This document shows positions 23,451-24,621 of a stretch of 24,621 nt of DNA, piece after piece (position 1 is the stretch's first letter; each line of letters opens with the position of its first letter). The translations under genes and the position numbers were made by a program. Location: contig JBGSNX010000005.1 in assembly GCA_041739465.1 (NCBI GenBank), positions 1 to 24,621 of the forward strand. The letters are read 5' to 3'. Source of the DNA: BOKV01 sp041739465. GTDB taxonomy: Bacteria > Pseudomonadota > Alphaproteobacteria > Rhizobiales > Rhizobiaceae. The notes under the pieces are model-generated. The model saw only the letters and a program-made list of their open reading frames with translations, was not told the DNA's origin and made no database searches.

Positions 23451-23622
23451 GATCGGTCCAATCCATCAGAAAAACCTTTGCGACAGTTTCAGCCATGGAT
23501 TTTTCAAATGCAATCGCGGCGCGGAACCGGCCTCCCTTCATTTGCATCTTTTGCGCGCGGGCACTCGACAGTTGACGCCGCTTGGTGGAAACAGCTTGGG
23601 CCTTTTGCGCAGGAGACAAGCG

Positions 23623-24621
23623 ATGCCCCGTGGCAATGTCCTCTTCATCACCATCGACCAGGTCAGAGCCGATGCGCTCAAGGGCGAATTGGCAAGGCAT
23701 GTCCCGACGCCCAATCTCGACCGGCTGGCGGACGAAGGCGTCAGCTTTGCAAACCACTACACCGTCACCCTCCCCTGCGGCCCGGCGCGCGCAAGCCTGC
23801 TGACCGGGCTTTATGCGATGAACCATCGCGCAATCCGCAACGGCACGCCGCTCGCCCGCCACCACGCGACCATCGCGACCGAGGCGCGCAAGGCGGGCTA
23901 TGAGCCACTGCTGTTTGGATACACCGACATTCCGCCCGACCCTTCCGGCCTCGACCCGGCCGATCCGGACCTCCAGGTCTATGAAGGCGTTGCCCATGGC
24001 TTTCGCGAACTCACCGAAATGCGGATGGAATCAGGGCGCGAATGGCCCGCCTATCTGCTGTCGAAGGGCTACAATCTGGAGCCGCCCGGCGATGAGGCGC
24101 TGCTTTCATTGTTTCGCCCGGTGGCGGGCAATGGCGCGAACCTTCCCGCGATCAACGATCCGGCGCTCTACCGGGCCGAGGACAGCGACACCGCCTATCT
24201 TGCCGACCGCTTCATGCAGCAAATGAGCGTACGACTGGACAAACCATGGTTTGCCCATTTGACCTTCATCCGCCCGCATCCCCCGCTGGTCGCGCCCGCG
24301 CCATGGAATACGCTGGTCGACCCGGACAATTTGCTGCCGGCGCTTTCTGCCGCGCCCAGCCATCCATTCCTTGAAGCCTGGCGCAGCGGGCCTTCGAACC
24401 GGGGCCTTTTTTACGGGTTTGACGGCAATTGCAGCGCGCTGACGCAGCAGCAGACCGCCATGCTGCGCGCGGTCTATCTTGGCCTCATCGCCGAAGTCGA
24501 CCACCACATCGGCCGGGTTCTCGACTGGCTGGACGCAACCGGCCAGCATGACAACACGCTCGTCATCGTCACCGGCGACCATGGCGAGATGCTGGGCGAC
24601 AAGGGCATGTGGGGCAAGGAA
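23623..24621 (+). CDS. phosphonate monoester hydrolase, sulfatase superfamily, 3' end beyond window
   Basis: The gene encodes a formylglycine-dependent hydrolase of the alkaline phosphatase superfamily, close in motif to the phosphonate monoester hydrolases (PehA/PMH type) of rhizobia and Burkholderia. The 333 visible residues run off the right edge; family proteins are near 510-520. Asp12 (TIDQVRAD) is a metal ligand. Cys52 in LPCGPARASLLTG fits C-x-P-x-R, the formylglycine motif. Later FIRPHPP (His219) and TGDHGEMLGDKGMWGKE (Asp319, His320, Lys332) complete the active site. ATG 23623 has AGGAG 7 bases upstream. It is probably cytoplasmic, as no signal peptide is seen. It could also act on phosphodiesters, because this family is promiscuous. 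Confidence 0.9.
   Translation, partial: MPRGNVLFITIDQVRADALKGELARHVPTPNLDRLADEGVSFANHYTVTLPCGPARASLLTGLYAMNHRAIRNGTPLARHHATIATEARKAGYEPLLFGYTDIPPDPSGLDPADPDLQVYEGVAHGFRELTEMRMESGREWPAYLLSKGYNLEPPGDEALLSLFRPVAGNGANLPAINDPALYRAEDSDTAYLADRFMQQMSVRLDKPWFAHLTFIRPHPPLVAPAPWNTLVDPDNLLPALSAAPSHPFLEAWRSGPSNRGLFYGFDGNCSALTQQQTAMLRAVYLGLIAEVDHHIGRVLDWLDATGQHDNTLVIVTGDHGEMLGDKGMWGKE

Noticed and set aside
23451..23622. Search for a Pho box or clear LysR box in the LysR-hydrolase gap
   Set aside because: CTGTC half sites occur on the minus strand but without a partner at 11-base period, and no convincing T-N11-A palindrome stood out by eye.
23623..24621. Recent transfer of the hydrolase gene based on higher GC
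   Set aside because: Spot counts give about 65-70 percent GC in parts of it, but parts of phnF are similar, so the contrast is not strong enough.

Overview
The window looks like a chromosomal segment of an alphaproteobacterium of the Hyphomicrobiales (rhizobia/Brucella-like) type. The reasons are protein style and gene order: an FnrL-type regulator beside hemN and ccoNO, ugp genes in the order BAEC, and a rhizobial-style phn cluster with two PhnE permeases and a DUF1045 protein. Base composition is moderately GC-rich, coding density is very high, and no gene-free stretch reaches 300 bases. I saw no RNA gene, insertion sequence or CRISPR array.

Region 1 (1-4959) is a microaerobic respiration and haem island. 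On the minus strand are ccoN and the 5' part of ccoO, encoding cbb3 cytochrome oxidase. Divergently, on the plus strand, a hemerythrin-like HHE protein is translationally coupled to hemN, the oxygen-independent coproporphyrinogen III dehydrogenase. Convergent to hemN is fnrL, an oxygen-sensing Crp/Fnr regulator. A perfect FNR box lies between ccoN and the HHE gene, at class II spacing from a good -10 on the HHE side. HemN carries an unexpected Ser in place of the first Cys of its radical-SAM cluster motif.

Region 2 (5069-9254) is ugpBAEC on the minus strand, an ABC importer for sn-glycerol-3-phosphate and related phosphodiesters, preceded by a Pho box. A strong hairpin separates the binding-protein gene ugpB from ugpAEC.

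Region 3 (9377-21633, minus strand) is a full carbon-phosphorus lyase pathway. Its order is phnG-H-I-J-K-L, a hexapeptide transferase, phnC-D-E1-E2, a DUF1045 2H-phosphoesterase, phnM, phnN. One Pho box lies before phnG and a second before phnC. A hairpin follows phnD. No phnP is present; the DUF1045 protein is a candidate for that step.

Region 4 (21707-24621) holds the divergent GntR/HutC repressor gene phnF, a convergent LysR regulator overlapping its 3' end, and the 5' part of a formylglycine-type phosphonate monoester hydrolase divergent from the LysR gene.

Regions 2-4 read as one phosphate-starvation locus: uptake of glycerophosphodiesters and phosphonates, release of phosphonates from monoesters, C-P cleavage, and recycling of the ribose product to PRPP. 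Expression is probably governed by PhoB with local control by PhnF and the LysR protein. No wholly new system is evident. The points most worth a second look are the altered HemN motif, the promoter and hairpin architecture, the DUF1045 and hexapeptide proteins, and the LysR-hydrolase pair.
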